From Mesostigma viride (Eukaryota; Streptophyta; Mesostigmatophyceae; Mesostigmatales; Mesostigmataceae): a stretch of DNA of 30,187 nucleotides. This document shows, piece by piece, positions 1 to 9,820 of this stretch. A program made the position numbers and the translations under genes. Location of the stretch: NCBI GenBank assembly GCA_009746045.1, contig RPFO01000213.1, positions 11,371,593 through 11,401,779 on the forward strand, read 5' to 3'. The notes under the pieces are model-generated. The model did not search any database. It worked only from the letters and a program-made list of their open reading frames with translations, and was not told the DNA's origin. Numbering within the stretch: position 1 is the stretch's first letter; each line of letters begins with the position of its first letter.

Positions 1-3000
1 ACGGCCACGTTCATCATCCTGGTCTGGGTGGTAAACCTCAAGTGCGCGCTGCACACCCGGCGTTGGACGCTCATCCAGCACGCGCTCCTGTGGGGTTGGA
101 GCATGGGCATGCCGGTCCTGTACACGATCGCGCTGTCCAACCCGGGCAAGCGGAGCGACAAGCCGATGAATGCCGCTCAGTCCTTTGTGTTTGTTGCCGA
201 CGTCTGCCCTTCGGTACTGTACTCGGGCGAGTTCTACGCGTGCGCGCTTCTGGCGTCCACAGCGGCGCTCCTCCCGGACATCCTCGCCCTGGCGGCCGCC
301 CACGTCGACAAGACGGGCATATTCACCCGCAACATCGACATCATCCAGGAGGTGGAGGCCGGCTGGTGCAACGGGACGCGGGTCGCTGGGAAAAAGAACC
401 GCGGGCGCAAGGGGGCGGGGATCCTCGCCTGCGTCCCAGGGGCGGTCAACCCTATGGCAGACGACGATGGAGAGGGCGGACATAAGGGGGGCGGGGGGCT
501 GGGGGCCCCCGGCCGACGAGGCAAGCACCGCAGCACGATCAAGGTCAGCAGCACGTGGCGGGGCTACCCCCACCACCAGAACATGCCTGCGCCCTCCGAG
601 CCCACCAGCCCCCTGATGGACCACAGCTGGCACGTGGTAGGCACCTCCGCGGAGGGGGGGATGCACGCCCGTGCCGGCGGAGCCGGCCCAGGGACCCTGG
701 GGCCCGGCCCCCACGGTCGCCGCGTCTCGGACCCGTCGCAGCCCCCCCCGGGTCTCGTCGTCATCGGCGGACACGCCCCGCCACCGCTCGCACAGGAGGA
801 CCCCACGTTCACGGGGCGCGAGGAGGACTACGTGTCCCCCCACGACCCCGACGCGTCATCCCCCCCCCCCCAGGACGTCTGGCAGGGGAGCTCTCGCGTG
901 GGCGGCGCCGCGGCGGAGGCCGAGCGCATCTCCGGCAGCTTTGTGTGGGGCGCGGCCACGGGGGGAATGGGCCTCGTCACGTCCCCTGGGAGGCAGAGCG
1001 TGGTGGGGAGCGTGACGGGCGCCGGCACGGCCGTGGACCGGTCGCGGGACCCTACCCGGGCATTCCTGACCCAAACGTCCCTGGGAGCCCCCCAGGGGAT
1101 GACGTCGCCAGGGCCGTCCGGGGCGGGCGCGCCGGGGGTTCTCGGGGGCGGGGTGACCCGCGGCCACTCGCACACACAGTCGCTCCCTGCGCTGCCCACG
1201 ATGATGGTGACGTCGTCGGTGGGGGGGGTGGGGGGCCCGGGAGCGTACCCCTCTCCCTCGACAACGGCCACGTCAGGATTTGGCCAGCCGTCCCCGCTAA
1301 GCGATACGCCGGGATTCTCATCCCAAGGCTCCAGGATGACTTTGTCGCACATGGCAGGGGCGATGGGAGACATGAGCGGTACGGGAGCAGCGCAAGGAGC
1401 CATGGGAGGGGCTGTACCCTTGCTGGAGCGTGCACTGGTCTCGTTCGCAGAGGGCGCAGGGAGTGGGGGGGGGGGCGGGGGTCTGTATACCGGGGGCCTT
1501 TCCAGTGGCATGGCGAGTGGGACCACGTTCGCGTCAGCGAGGATCGACGAGGAGGCCATATGGCACGACCCGGACTTTGCCGCGCCGGGGTACTCGAGTC
1601 GCTCGAACGACCCACCGTATGGCTCCTCGGGGCGAGACGCAGTTACTTCCACCGACCACAGCGGTGACGGGTACGCAGGCTGGGTGTTCCCGGACATGGC
1701 AGCCATGCCTGGCAGGCGGGCGAGAAACAGTCCCGCTGCGTTGCTAAGCATGGGGCTGGCCTGCGGGCTAGCCGCGGGGGACTCGGTTCCGGATGGCCCG
1801 CGGGGGGACGCCCCGGCGGCCTCCAGCAGAACGATGGAGGCATCCCCAGGGACCTCGCGTTCCAGTCTCTCAACAAAGATGCCCCCTGGCGGCCCGGCAA
1901 CCACTCCCATCCCCATTGGGAAGAAAGGGCATGCAACGTATAATGGAGCGGGCGACGCGATGATGGGCACGGAACGGTTCACACAGCCAGGTGATGCTAA
2001 ATTTAGCGTGGGGGATGCTAAATTTAGCGCGGGGGATGCTAAGTTTAGCGCCCATTATACATTTGGCGCCAGGGATGCCAAAGGCCGGCCGCGAGGGGGG
2101 GTCACCAGGGAGCCCTCTGGGGGCACGATCCGGCTCCAAGCGTCTGGGTTTGACTCATACGACGCGGCTGGGATGGACGCTGGGATGGATGGGGTGCCAG
2201 AAGCCCCCCAGCCACAGAAGCTGCCTCAGTTTCTTCGGAGCATGGACGGGAATGGGAACCAGGACGGGGGTGGCGATGGGATTGCACCTGCGGGGGCCAT
2301 TTCCCAGGGCAACCCTTTCCGAGCGCCGAGCGCAGGCCCTGGTCTTGCCCCTGACCCAAACCAGGCTCAACTCTCCTCCATGCATGCATCCCTTGGGAAC
2401 CAATCGTACACCAAGGCGCAGGCTGCCCTAGCGCCTCATGACGCCGCGGCCGCTGCCGGCGACAACAGTACGTGGGAGGCGGAACGGGCCGTCGCCCCGC
2501 CAGGGTCCCTGCCCCCAGGTGGGCTCGAGCCTGGCGGGCTTTTGATTTCTTCGGGCCCCGGCGGTGGCCCGAGCGGTTTGGCCAAGAATAGCGATGGCGG
2601 TGGCGATGCATGGCCTGTTGGGAATGGTTACGACGCCAGTCATATCTTCAGCAGTGCGCCGTTAGGGCTGGAGGTTGGGGGATATGACATGCGGGGAGGG
2701 GGGGTGTACGCGGCGGGGGGCCTCGCCCCCTGTGTCTCTCCCAACCGCCAGCTGCTGCCGCCGTTGCAGGAGCTCTCGGAGGGTCTCGCGGCACTCTCCC
2801 CGGTGGGGCCCCTGTCTCCCGTGCTGCTTCAACCTAGGCTCTCGCTGGGGTATCGCTCAATGGGCCATGGGGAAAGGACGACGACGACGAAAACGGGTGT
2901 GGGTGAATTAACGACGACGACGACGACGACGACAACGGGCCTTGGTGAATCGACAACAGTGAATGGCTCACGGCAGCTGGCTCATGAGTCGGATCCATCG

Positions 3001-4317
3001 TTCAGCCAACCGAGTGGCTCACTTCAGGTCGTGGATGGCGGAAAGGATCCTCGTGGCGGCGGCAGCAGCTCCACCAGTGGCATTTCACGGGGCAGCGCTG
3101 CGCTCCTGCCTGCTGGCACGCATGCGCCATCAGCGTCGAGCGGGGACGGTGGGAGGGGCCAAGTGACAGGGGAAGGCCCTCCTTTTGCAACAATGTCTGG
3201 TATCGAGACAAACGCAGCCGGGAGAGGTCCGGCAGAGTCTAGCGCGTCACCAGATAACCCGAGCGGCGCGGCGGCTGGGGGCGTGGTGGCCGCCGGCACG
3301 GTGACATCTGCCAGCTCGATGGCAAGGGCACATACCACGCCGGCCAAGCCGCTGCAAGGGACCGCACCTTCGAAACAAGGGAAGCCCTCGGGGCAAGGTC
3401 GGGGGGGCGGGTCCCGCGCGGCCATGACTGGGTATGACGCCCGCGCCGAAAATAGCAACGCGATTGGTGCGGGCGCAATCAGGAGCGAGCCAGTGCCCCC
3501 TCAGGGTGGTACCGGACGCGGGGGGCGGCCCTTGTCCAGCACGCGTGTGAAGCGCCGGTTGATCTTTGACGCGGGTGGATCCAGGGACCCTGCAAGGGCA
3601 TTTGCGGACAGTCCATACTCAGAGGTCAAGCCGGCGCCGACGCAGGGCAGTGGCGGTGCTGTTGGGCAGTCGCAGCGGGGGGGGAGGGGGGTGCCTGATT
3701 CTGGTCCGGGCAGCGCTGGCGGCACGTTCTTGAAGGCAGGGGATTCGCAGCAGTACTCAATGACCGGTGCGGGTCTGCAGCCGTCACCAGGGGGGCACGC
3801 GGGTCCACGGGGCGCGCAGTTGTTGTACGCGGGTGATGAGTCGGGGGCCCGTTTCACCTTGCCAGATATCTTGGAACCAGCCCCTCGGGTGCAAGACAAT
3901 CCCCCGCTTGGGGCCTATTCGGTGCAAGGCAATCCCCCGCTTGGGGGCTATTCGGTGCAAGGCAATCCCTCGCTGGGGGGCTATTCGATGCAAGGCAATC
4001 CCTCCCTGGGGGGCTATTCGATGCCAGTACGGGAGGCTCCGGATGAGCTGCTCGGGTCATCGGGCGGCCTCCCGGGCAACGCGCAGCAGCGGCAGCGGCA
4101 CCCATTGCGGCGGCAGCTGACCACGGGGGCGCCGAGGGCGGAGACCGTGCATCGCTATGCCCCCAGGGAGCCTGGCGCCTCGGCAGGGCGGGGTCGAAGC
4201 CAGTCGATTGACGTCGGGGCGAACCCCGGGGGCGCAAACGTGCTTGGTTTGTCTAAAGTGGAGGAGTTGGCTACGAGCAGTGTGCCTCGGAGGCTGTCAC
4301 TGGAGCAGGTTCAGTGA
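1..4317 (+). CDS. P4-type ATPase (phospholipid flippase), C-terminal part with long disordered tail; 5' end outside window
   Basis: The frame is open from base 1, so the gene enters from the left and the GTG at 28 is not a real start. About 1,438 residues are visible, ending in TGA at 4315-4317. The first ~105 residues look like the membrane domain that closes P4-ATPases: a segment beginning TFIILVWVVNLKCAL, the aromatic stretch RRWTLIQHALLWGWSMG, and a last helix ending in LLPDILALAA. Family members move phospholipids across membranes. The catalytic P, N and A domains would lie upstream and cannot be checked. The remaining ~1,300 residues are rich in Gly, Ser, Pro, Ala and Thr, with short tandem repeats, a Thr run near 2918, and basic Ser sites such as RRVSDP and RRLSLE at the extreme C-terminus. 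P4-ATPases normally have cytosolic tails of tens to about 200 residues, so this one is exceptional. Frame-wide openness in very GC-rich DNA is weak evidence, but no stop interrupts 4.3 kb. A missed intron or stop inside the tail remains possible. Confidence 0.72.
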   Translation, partial: TATFIILVWVVNLKCALHTRRWTLIQHALLWGWSMGMPVLYTIALSNPGKRSDKPMNAAQSFVFVADVCPSVLYSGEFYACALLASTAALLPDILALAAAHVDKTGIFTRNIDIIQEVEAGWCNGTRVAGKKNRGRKGAGILACVPGAVNPMADDDGEGGHKGGGGLGAPGRRGKHRSTIKVSSTWRGYPHHQNMPAPSEPTSPLMDHSWHVVGTSAEGGMHARAGGAGPGTLGPGPHGRRVSDPSQPPPGLVVIGGHAPPPLAQEDPTFTGREEDYVSPHDPDASSPPPQDVWQGSSRVGGAAAEAERISGSFVWGAATGGMGLVTSPGRQSVVGSVTGAGTAVDRSRDPTRAFLTQTSLGAPQGMTSPGPSGAGAPGVLGGGVTRGHSHTQSLPALPTMMVTSSVGGVGGPGAYPSPSTTATSGFGQPSPLSDTPGFSSQGSRMTLSHMAGAMGDMSGTGAAQGAMGGAVPLLERALVSFAEGAGSGGGGGGLYTGGLSSGMASGTTFASARIDEEAIWHDPDFAAPGYSSRSNDPPYGSSGRDAVTSTDHSGDGYAGWVFPDMAAMPGRRARNSPAALLSMGLACGLAAGDSVPDGPRGDAPAASSRTMEASPGTSRSSLSTKMPPGGPATTPIPIGKKGHATYNGAGDAMMGTERFTQPGDAKFSVGDAKFSAGDAKFSAHYTFGARDAKGRPRGGVTREPSGGTIRLQASGFDSYDAAGMDAGMDGVPEAPQPQKLPQFLRSMDGNGNQDGGGDGIAPAGAISQGNPFRAPSAGPGLAPDPNQAQLSSMHASLGNQSYTKAQAALAPHDAAAAAGDNSTWEAERAVAPPGSLPPGGLEPGGLLISSGPGGGPSGLAKNSDGGGDAWPVGNGYDASHIFSSAPLGLEVGGYDMRGGGVYAAGGLAPCVSPNRQLLPPLQELSEGLAALSPVGPLSPVLLQPRLSLGYRSMGHGERTTTTKTGVGELTTTTTTTTTGLGESTTVNGSRQLAHESDPSFSQPSGSLQVVDGGKDPRGGGSSSTSGISRGSAALLPAGTHAPSASSGDGGRGQVTGEGPPFATMSGIETNAAGRGPAESSASPDNPSGAAAGGVVAAGTVTSASSMARAHTTPAKPLQGTAPSKQGKPSGQGRGGGSRAAMTGYDARAENSNAIGAGAIRSEPVPPQGGTGRGGRPLSSTRVKRRLIFDAGGSRDPARAFADSPYSEVKPAPTQGSGGAVGQSQRGGRGVPDSGPGSAGGTFLKAGDSQQYSMTGAGLQPSPGGHAGPRGAQLLYAGDESGARFTLPDILEPAPRVQDNPPLGAYSVQGNPPLGGYSVQGNPSLGGYSMQGNPSLGGYSMPVREAPDELLGSSGGLPGNAQQRQRHPLRRQLTTGAPRAETVHRYAPREPGASAGRGRSQSIDVGANPGGANVLGLSKVEELATSSVPRRLSLEQVQ
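1990..2052 (+). repeat. Short in-frame tandem repeat (GDAKFS)
   Basis: Three consecutive in-frame copies of a GDAKFS-type heptad (GDAKFSV, GDAKFSA, GDAKFSA) are encoded by near-identical 21-bp units inside the flippase tail. The AT-rich core (gctaaatttagc) stands out from the GC-rich surroundings. This looks like recent slippage expansion of coding sequence. Confidence 0.7.
3889..4020 (+). repeat. Four in-frame 33-bp repeats in the flippase tail
   Basis: Four tandem 11-codon units have the pattern (V/M)Q(D/G)NP(P/S)LG(A/G)YS. The units differ at a few bases and stay in frame, so the expansion respects the reading frame. This supports the tail being translated. Confidence 0.85.
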
Positions 4318-4622
4318 ATGTCATGCTCTGCAGTTGCTTATTATCACGTTTGGCCGGCAGTCCAGGCTTCTCAGTGCATGGCATTCATGTGGACAGAGTC
4401 TTGCCGGTTTTGTACTAAATCGGTTTTGTACTAAATATTATCTTGCATGGCGTGCAGGGTGACTGCAAGGCCTTGCTAATGTGCAGACATGTGTTTGGCA
4501 CACACGACAGGGTGTGAATGGCGGGATGGTCCTGTCGAGACTGATGTTGACAAATTTATCCACACTATTTGCTGTCTTAAGAACCTAAAAACCATGCAAA
4601 ACTAATCATTTTCTTAATATAT
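4318..4622. other. 3' flank of the flippase gene
   Basis: About 300 bp between the flippase stop codon and the first PLE fragment. It presumably holds the 3' UTR and polyadenylation site. Base composition falls sharply from the GC-rich gene. I see no ORF or RNA gene, and no polyadenylation signal I would defend. Confidence 0.5.
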
Positions 4623-5179
4623 CAAGGAGACAACCAGCGCAGGCCAGAAATCAGGAGACTCCGGACCATGGTAGCTCAAACCTGCCGTTATCTTGTCCGC
4701 GGTTTCGAGTCGTTCAGGATGATGAATATGAATCGAGATGGAAATGTGTAGCCTAAATTATTTAATTATTTAATTATTTAATTAAGAACATACCTCCGTG
4801 GGGAGGATATGTAACACATATCCCTGAGAAGGGGCATATGGTTTTTAATACACTCTAGGCGACAGCCTGCAGGTGGTGCCCATGTAAACTGCCACCTACT
4901 CGGGGTGCACAACTGAGATGTAGCCTTGTCCATTGACATTATGGCTGGCTTACGTGTAGAGCTAGCGACTAGCTAGATGACCTAGACGGTGGGGCCAGAA
5001 ACAGCTTGCTTGATCAGGGCGTGTGTTTCGAGCCTAATTGGCCGGGAGTGTCTAGTGGTGAGCACCATTGCTGCGATCGCTCTCCCACCATTTACAAGGA
5101 AATACCCGCAAATGGAAAACCACTGAAAAGGTCTAGCTAGTCAGTCATTACGTTCTAAGCCATGCCATGTTTCCTAACG
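4623..5179 (-). mobile_element. Penelope-like element, 3' fragment (copy 0)
   Basis: Matches the 3' end of the full-length PLE at 16253-19252 (plus-strand order from caaggagacaaccagcgc to the ggtctagctagtcag block and a little beyond, to cctaacgt). It is interrupted by a LINE-B tail at 4754-4918. It is more diverged (caaggagac against caaagagac in the full copy), so it is an older insertion. The element reads on the minus strand; its 5' end is truncated near 5179. Confidence 0.7.
4754..4918 (-). mobile_element. LINE-B 3'-tail fragment nested in PLE copy 0
   Basis: A 165-bp insert, minus orientation, begins (left) with the AT-rich tail taaattatttaatt and contains the LINE-B end motif. It is flanked by a 7-bp TSD, tgtagcc, at 4747-4753 and 4919-4925; removing it restores the PLE sequence. 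Its 3' hairpin reads CCTCC-CCAC-GGAGG on the minus strand against ACTCC-CAAC-GGAGT in other copies, a paired change. Confidence 0.75.
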
Positions 5180-5188
5180 TTTATATAT

Positions 5189-5270
5189 TCTGATTTGGCA
5201 CGCCGCAAAGGTGAAAACCATTTGCGTTCAGCCGGTGCCGGTCCGCGGAAAACGCGGAAAACGCGATCTG
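5189..5270 (-). mobile_element. SINE 3' fragment
   Basis: Reverse complement resembles the 3' part of the tRNA-like SINE at 9821-10229 (ggcacgccgcaaagg and accatttgcgttcag are shared in inverted orientation). A 9-bp TSD, tttatatat, is at 5180-5188 and 5271-5279. It is 5' truncated to about 82 bp. Confidence 0.65.
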
Positions 5271-5279
5271 TTTATATAT

Positions 5280-5681
5280 ATTTGGAAGTCCAGATAGCTG
5301 CCAAGCTAGACGTAATGGTGGCTGACCATTTGGTGAGAAAACTATTCCTGGATGCATGGCGCTCCAACGCGGTGTAAGGACTAAAGTAGTCCTCTGAGAG
5401 GAAAGACACGGAAACGTACAGAATGTGGTGGATGGGAACTATTATTATTATTATTATTTTAAAAAAATCCCGGAATAAACACCTGTTGTGAAAAAGCCGT
5501 TGTTGTTTTGTTCGTTTCATACATACGTTTTTATTTCTGCACCCTGCTAACCCTTTCCGTTTGATGCAGACGATATTTGTTTAAACTTTTGTGCAATTAT
5601 TTTTTCTAATGAGATTAGCATAGTACTCCGTGGCATGCATTTGCGCATGACACGCAAGTACTTACTTACTTACCCCTTTCC
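5280..5681. other. Intergenic, AT-rich, no gene seen
   Basis: About 400 bp left of LINE-B copy A. It contains a short (att)n microsatellite near 5441-5458 and a tta/ctt run near 5659-5675. No coding signal or known repeat is recognised. Confidence 0.5.
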
Positions 5682-5739
5682 ATTCACCACAGCTTGCACG
5701 TGCGTTTGACTAGAGAAATTCTTGCTCGCATGGGCCTTA

Positions 5740-7389
5740 CTCGGGGCAGACGGCCATCCGCGTCATGCTGTTCAAGAAGGGCTCTGCTGCTGACCCCGGT
5801 AACTACAGGGGTGTCTGCCTCCAGAGCGCCGCGCTGAAGGTCTTCATGCGCATGATGCTGCACAGGCTCCGCGCCGCGCTGGACCCACACCTGGGTGAGT
5901 CTCAGATGGTTTTCCGTCGTGGTCGTAACACTGTCATGGCTGTGTTTGTCGCGCGCCGGTTGATGGAGGAGGTGCGTCGCCTTCCCCCTGACAGTTTGCC
6001 GCCGTGGTCTTCATTTTTGTTGACTATGTCAAGGCCTTTGACACGGTCCTCTGGGAGGCTCTTTGGGCCATCCTAGCTCTGGATCGAGTGCCACCTGCGT
6101 TTATTGCTGCCATTCGCCGACTGTATGAGGGCTCACAGGCAGTAGTGCGGACTGCGGAAGGCACCACCCCACCATTCCCCCTTCACCACGGGGTGTGGCA
6201 AGGTTGTGTCCTGTCCCCATACCTGTTCATTATTGTCGTAGATCACGTCATGCGCCGAGCACGTGCGCGCTTTACTGCTCTTAAGGGGTTCGAGCCAGGC
6301 TTGAACATCCCTAACGAGAAAGAGCATGGCGGGGTTAGACCTGGCTACCGCCTGGCCGACCTGCATGATTTATGCGGATGACACCACCCTCATCGCGCGC
6401 CCCGAGCACATTCAGACCTGGCTGGACTGTCTGGGCCCTGGAGGCGAGGGCGGTGGGGTTGGAGATTAGTGTCAAAACTAAGGCGATGGTGATTGGGGCC
6501 TCCAGTACACCGCCGCTGCCGCGCCTGCTCGATGGGACGACGGTCCCGTTCCGCGATCGCTTCAAGCTGTTAGGGAGCTGGCTCCCTGACACCGCCGACG
6601 ATGTGGACACCCGCATCGGCCTGGCCTGGGCTAGGCTTCGTTCGCTCAACACCTACTGGCGCTCCAAGGGCCTGGGCGACCACCGCAAGCGCATGCTCTT
6701 AAAGGTCCTCGTCCTCACGGTGCTCACGTATGGCGCCGAGGCGTGGACACTCACACCCACACTGGCAGCTAGGCTAGACGGCACAGTTTACAGGATGCTT
6801 CGACAGGTCCTGAGCGTAGGGTTTTCCAAGCGCCCGTCATCAGAGTCTTTGTATCAGGGCATGCCTCGTATTTCGGACGAGATTAGACAGCGTAGCCGGG
6901 ATAGCATTTGTAGGACACCTTGCTCGCACTAGCCAGGTCGACACCACCCTTGGTCTGGCAGGCCCCCAGCGGCTTGGCCAGCCAGGGCGGCACATTCTGA
7001 CCTGGCCTGGCCCCAAGGACATTCCCAAAAGGGTAGGGAAACATGTCACGAACTACGTCCAGATGTTGCTGGATGACCTACTGGTCCCAGCCCAGTTTGA
7101 ATACCGCATCCACTCTCTCTCCCTTTCTTTGGACTGCCATGCATGCAGAACAAGACGCGGTGGCAGAAGATTGTCAAGGCTCACACGCCCGACCCTGTGG
7201 GCAAGCCCCCTCTCCCCAAGAGGAGGAGGCGTTTTGACGAGTATAGGGCAGTTAGGATTTTTCTCGACTAGGTAGGTTAGCGTTAGGATATAGTTAGATC
7301 AGACGCGGCTCTCTCCTTTCCACCACTGACCCATCAAGGAATATGTGCTACATGATCTCCCAACGGCGGCATGTTATAATTTAATTTTA
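5740..7389 (+). mobile_element. LINE-A copy 1, 5'-truncated non-LTR retrotransposon
   Basis: A 1,650-bp insert in the ORF1 of LINE-B copy A, with TSD atgggcctta at 5730-5739 and 7390-7399 (the first base may belong to the tail). It runs from the reverse-transcriptase palm to the end of ORF2 (stop TAG 7269-7271), then a ~118-nt 3' UTR with the catgatctcccaacgg motif and a (TTTAA)-type tail. The 5' truncation is typical of target-primed reverse transcription. Confidence 0.85.
5744..7271 (+). pseudogene. LINE-A ORF2 reverse transcriptase, frameshifted remnant
   Basis: Recognisable non-LTR reverse-transcriptase blocks occur in order: NYRGVC and FRRGRNTVMA (fingers), FVDYVKAFDTVLWEALWA (motif A region), GVWQGCVLSPYLF (motif B), YADDTTLI (motif C, catalytic Asp pair), then KLLGSWL and a C-terminal segment with TVLTYGAEAWTL. 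The YGAExWTL block is common in ORF2 of several LINE clades; I do not assign a clade. Coding passes through three frames, with breaks near 6000, 6370, 6440 and 6905, so this copy is dead. No endonuclease domain is present because the 5' half is missing. Confidence 0.85.
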
Positions 7390-7399
7390 ATTTTAATGG

Positions 7400-7850
7400 G
7401 CCTTAAACTGGTGAGATATCCAGCTGGTCGCCCACCGCCTTCCCCGCGCGCGGGGTAAGCTAGGCAGGGGCGCCCCCGGCTGCTCCTTCTCACCTTTTTT
7501 AAGAACCCGGCGGACAAGATTTCTTTTCTCAGACGTGCCGCAAGCGGCTCGAGAAGACTCACTTCACCCTTGGCGATGACTAGTGACCCTGGCGCGCAGC
7601 AACGACGGCGACGGGACCTATGGCCGACCTAAGTCCAGCTCCGGCAGACTGCAAGGAGGGGCAGCCGCCGGTGTACTGGAAGGGGACGGCCATCTACGTC
7701 GGCCACAAGCCCTGGCATGCGACCCCCGCAGCCCCAACGACTCTAGACGCCTTACCTTATTATTATCCAGCTTATTATTATCCAGACGCCCCAGCTTATC
7801 ATATTGTATTCGACCCTATAGGGGAATACAGCAGTAGTAGTGTAGAATAG
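7400..7850 (+). pseudogene. LINE-B ORF1 C-terminal remnant (copy A)
   Basis: Continues the ORF1 interrupted at 5739. The segment cgcccaccgcc...cccgcgcgcggggtaag matches ~15378-15405 of copy C, followed by cgacggcgacgggacctatggccgacc and the VYWKG-type end (tgtactggaaggggacggccatctacgtcggccacaag matches 15607 onward). Frameshifts and in-frame stops make it non-functional. Confidence 0.75.
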
Positions 7851-8107
7851 ATAGACCGTGGCCATGTACATGTACGCCTCCTAGTACAGGCACTATACCA
7901 GCTGATTCACGAGCATTATTTAGCCATGTACATGTGTGCCTATGCTGTGCCACACTCCAGATGATGCCTAGCTTTATTTTTTAGCTATGCTGTGCCCATG
8001 CAGAGAGCGCACAGGGCTCACAGGCAGTAGTGCGGACTGCGGAAGGCACTGACCCCCACCATTCCCCCTTCACCACGGGGTGTGGCAAGTTTGTGTCCTG
8101 TCCCCAT

Positions 8108-8927
8108 TAATTAATTAATTAATTAGAAACATAACTCCGTTGGGAGTACATGTAGCACATTAATCCTTGAGAAGGGGCATATGGCTTTTAATACATGCTG
8201 GGCTACTAATTCCTGCAAGGGTGGGAATGTAAGCTACCCTTGCTCTAGGTGCACCAGGGCACCTGCACCCTCATGAGCTTCACACTATGCCCAGCTAAGG
8301 GGAAGTATGTCATGTGGGGGAAGATCAACACGGCTATACAAGAGCTAGGGCGTGGCTTCTCGACAGAGAGCATCTCTCTGCATGGCATGGCATGGCTAAA
8401 TTCTTAATGCGACATCCATGGGGGTCCCATTAAAGGCAGGGCGTGGCTAAATTCTGAAGGCATCATCTGCACTGATGGGGCCATGGGGGCCATTAAGGGC
8501 GCACATGCGCTGGGGCCGCGTGGTAGGCTAAGCCTCACTAATCTACACTACTGCTATCTTTCCTAGACTGGGCTTGCTGAGGTGGCAGGGGGTGCCTGCC
8601 AGGGCTTGTGGTCGACGTGGATGACGTCTACCCTCCAGTATACCGGTTTCCCCCCTGCGCTGTGCCGTATCTGGAGGTAGGTCCGGGCCGTAGCTTGCGT
8701 CGCCGTTGTTGCTGGGCCAGGGTCAGGTCATCGTCCAGCGTGAAGTGTCAGAGTCCCCGAGAGCTTCTTGCGGTTTTTAAGAAACAACAGCTTGTCCGCC
8801 ATGTACTTAAAGGTGAGGAGTACGGGTGCCGGGCCGCCAGCCTTACCCCGCGCGCGGGGGAGGCGAACAGCCGACATGTCCAGCTCACCAGTAATGCGCA
8901 TGGGGCCAAAAATGTTGCGCTTAAATG
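8108..8927 (-). mobile_element. LINE-B copy B, 5' truncated, minus orientation
   Basis: An 820-bp insert in the reverse transcriptase of LINE-A copy 2, flanked by an 11-bp TSD, cctgtccccat, at 8097-8107 and 8928-8938. On the minus strand it starts in a diverged ORF1 C-terminal domain (RLPRARGKAG is conserved; KPVYWR and DHKPW follow), runs through ~450 bp of 3' UTR and ends in (ttaa)n at 8108. No reverse transcriptase lies between ORF1 and the tail. Confidence 0.82.
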
Positions 8928-8938
8928 CCTGTCCCCAT

Positions 8939-9820
8939 ACCTGTTCATTATTGTCGTGGCCGGATCACGCCATGCGTGGGCACGTGCGCGATTTACTGCT
9001 CTTAAGGGGTTCGAGCCAGCTAGCTTGGACATACTTATCGAGCGCGAGCACAGCGGGGTTAGCACTGGCTACCGCCTGGCCGACCTGATTCATGCGGACG
9101 ACACCACCCTCACGATCGCGCACCCCGAGCACATTCAGACCTGGCTGGACTGTCTGGGCCGGGAGGCGAGGGCGGTGGGGTTGGAGATTAGTGTCAAAAC
9201 TGAGGCGATGGTGATTGGGGCCTCCAGTCGCCCACCGCCAGGCATGCCGCGCCTGCTCGACGGGACGGAGGTCCCGTTCCGCGATCGCTTCAAACTGTTG
9301 GGGAGCATGCTGACCCTGACACCGCCGACGATGTGGACATCCGCATCGGCCTGGCCTGGGCCAGGCTCCGTTTGCTCAAAACCTACTGGCGCTCGAAGGG
9401 CCTGGGCGAGCACTGCAAGCGCATGCTCTTCAACTATACTGGTCCTCGTCCTCACGGTGCTCACGTATGGCGCCGAGGTGTGGACACTCGATCACGCCAA
9501 CACTGGCAGCTAAGCTAGACGGCATGGTTTACAGGATGCTCCGACAGGTCCTGAACGTAGGGTTTTCCAAGCGTAGATCCTTAGAATCTTTGTATCACCT
9601 GGGGTATGCCTCGTATTTCTGTTTCGGACGAGATTAGGCAGCGTAGGATAGCATTTGTAGGACATCTTGCACGCACAAGCCAGGTCGACACCGCCCTTGG
9701 TCTGGCCGGCCCCCAGCCGGCGGCTTGGCCAGCCAGGGCGGCATATTTTGACCTGGCCGGCCTGGCCCCAACCAAGGACATTCCCAAAAGGGTAGGGAAA
9801 CATGCCACGAACTATTTGCT
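8939..9820 (+). pseudogene. LINE-A reverse transcriptase remnant (copy 2)
   Basis: Covers motif B remainder, a motif C in which Tyr is replaced (HADDTTLT), KLLGSML and the LTVLTYGAEVWTL region, with several frameshifts. The upstream piece lies at 8012-8107 and the C-terminal piece at 10237-10437. Loss of the YADD tyrosine plus the frame breaks means it is inactive. Confidence 0.8.

Noticed and set aside
828-1982. 384-codon minus-strand ORF and other frames over the flippase tail
   Set aside because: Shadow frames in very GC-rich coding sequence; only the plus frame is open across the whole region and contains the membrane domain and in-frame repeats.
8608-9513. Continuous 301-codon ORF as one reverse-transcriptase gene
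   Set aside because: It crosses the junction at 8927/8939 between an inverted LINE-B ORF1 fragment and LINE-A sequence, so the frame is a chance fusion.
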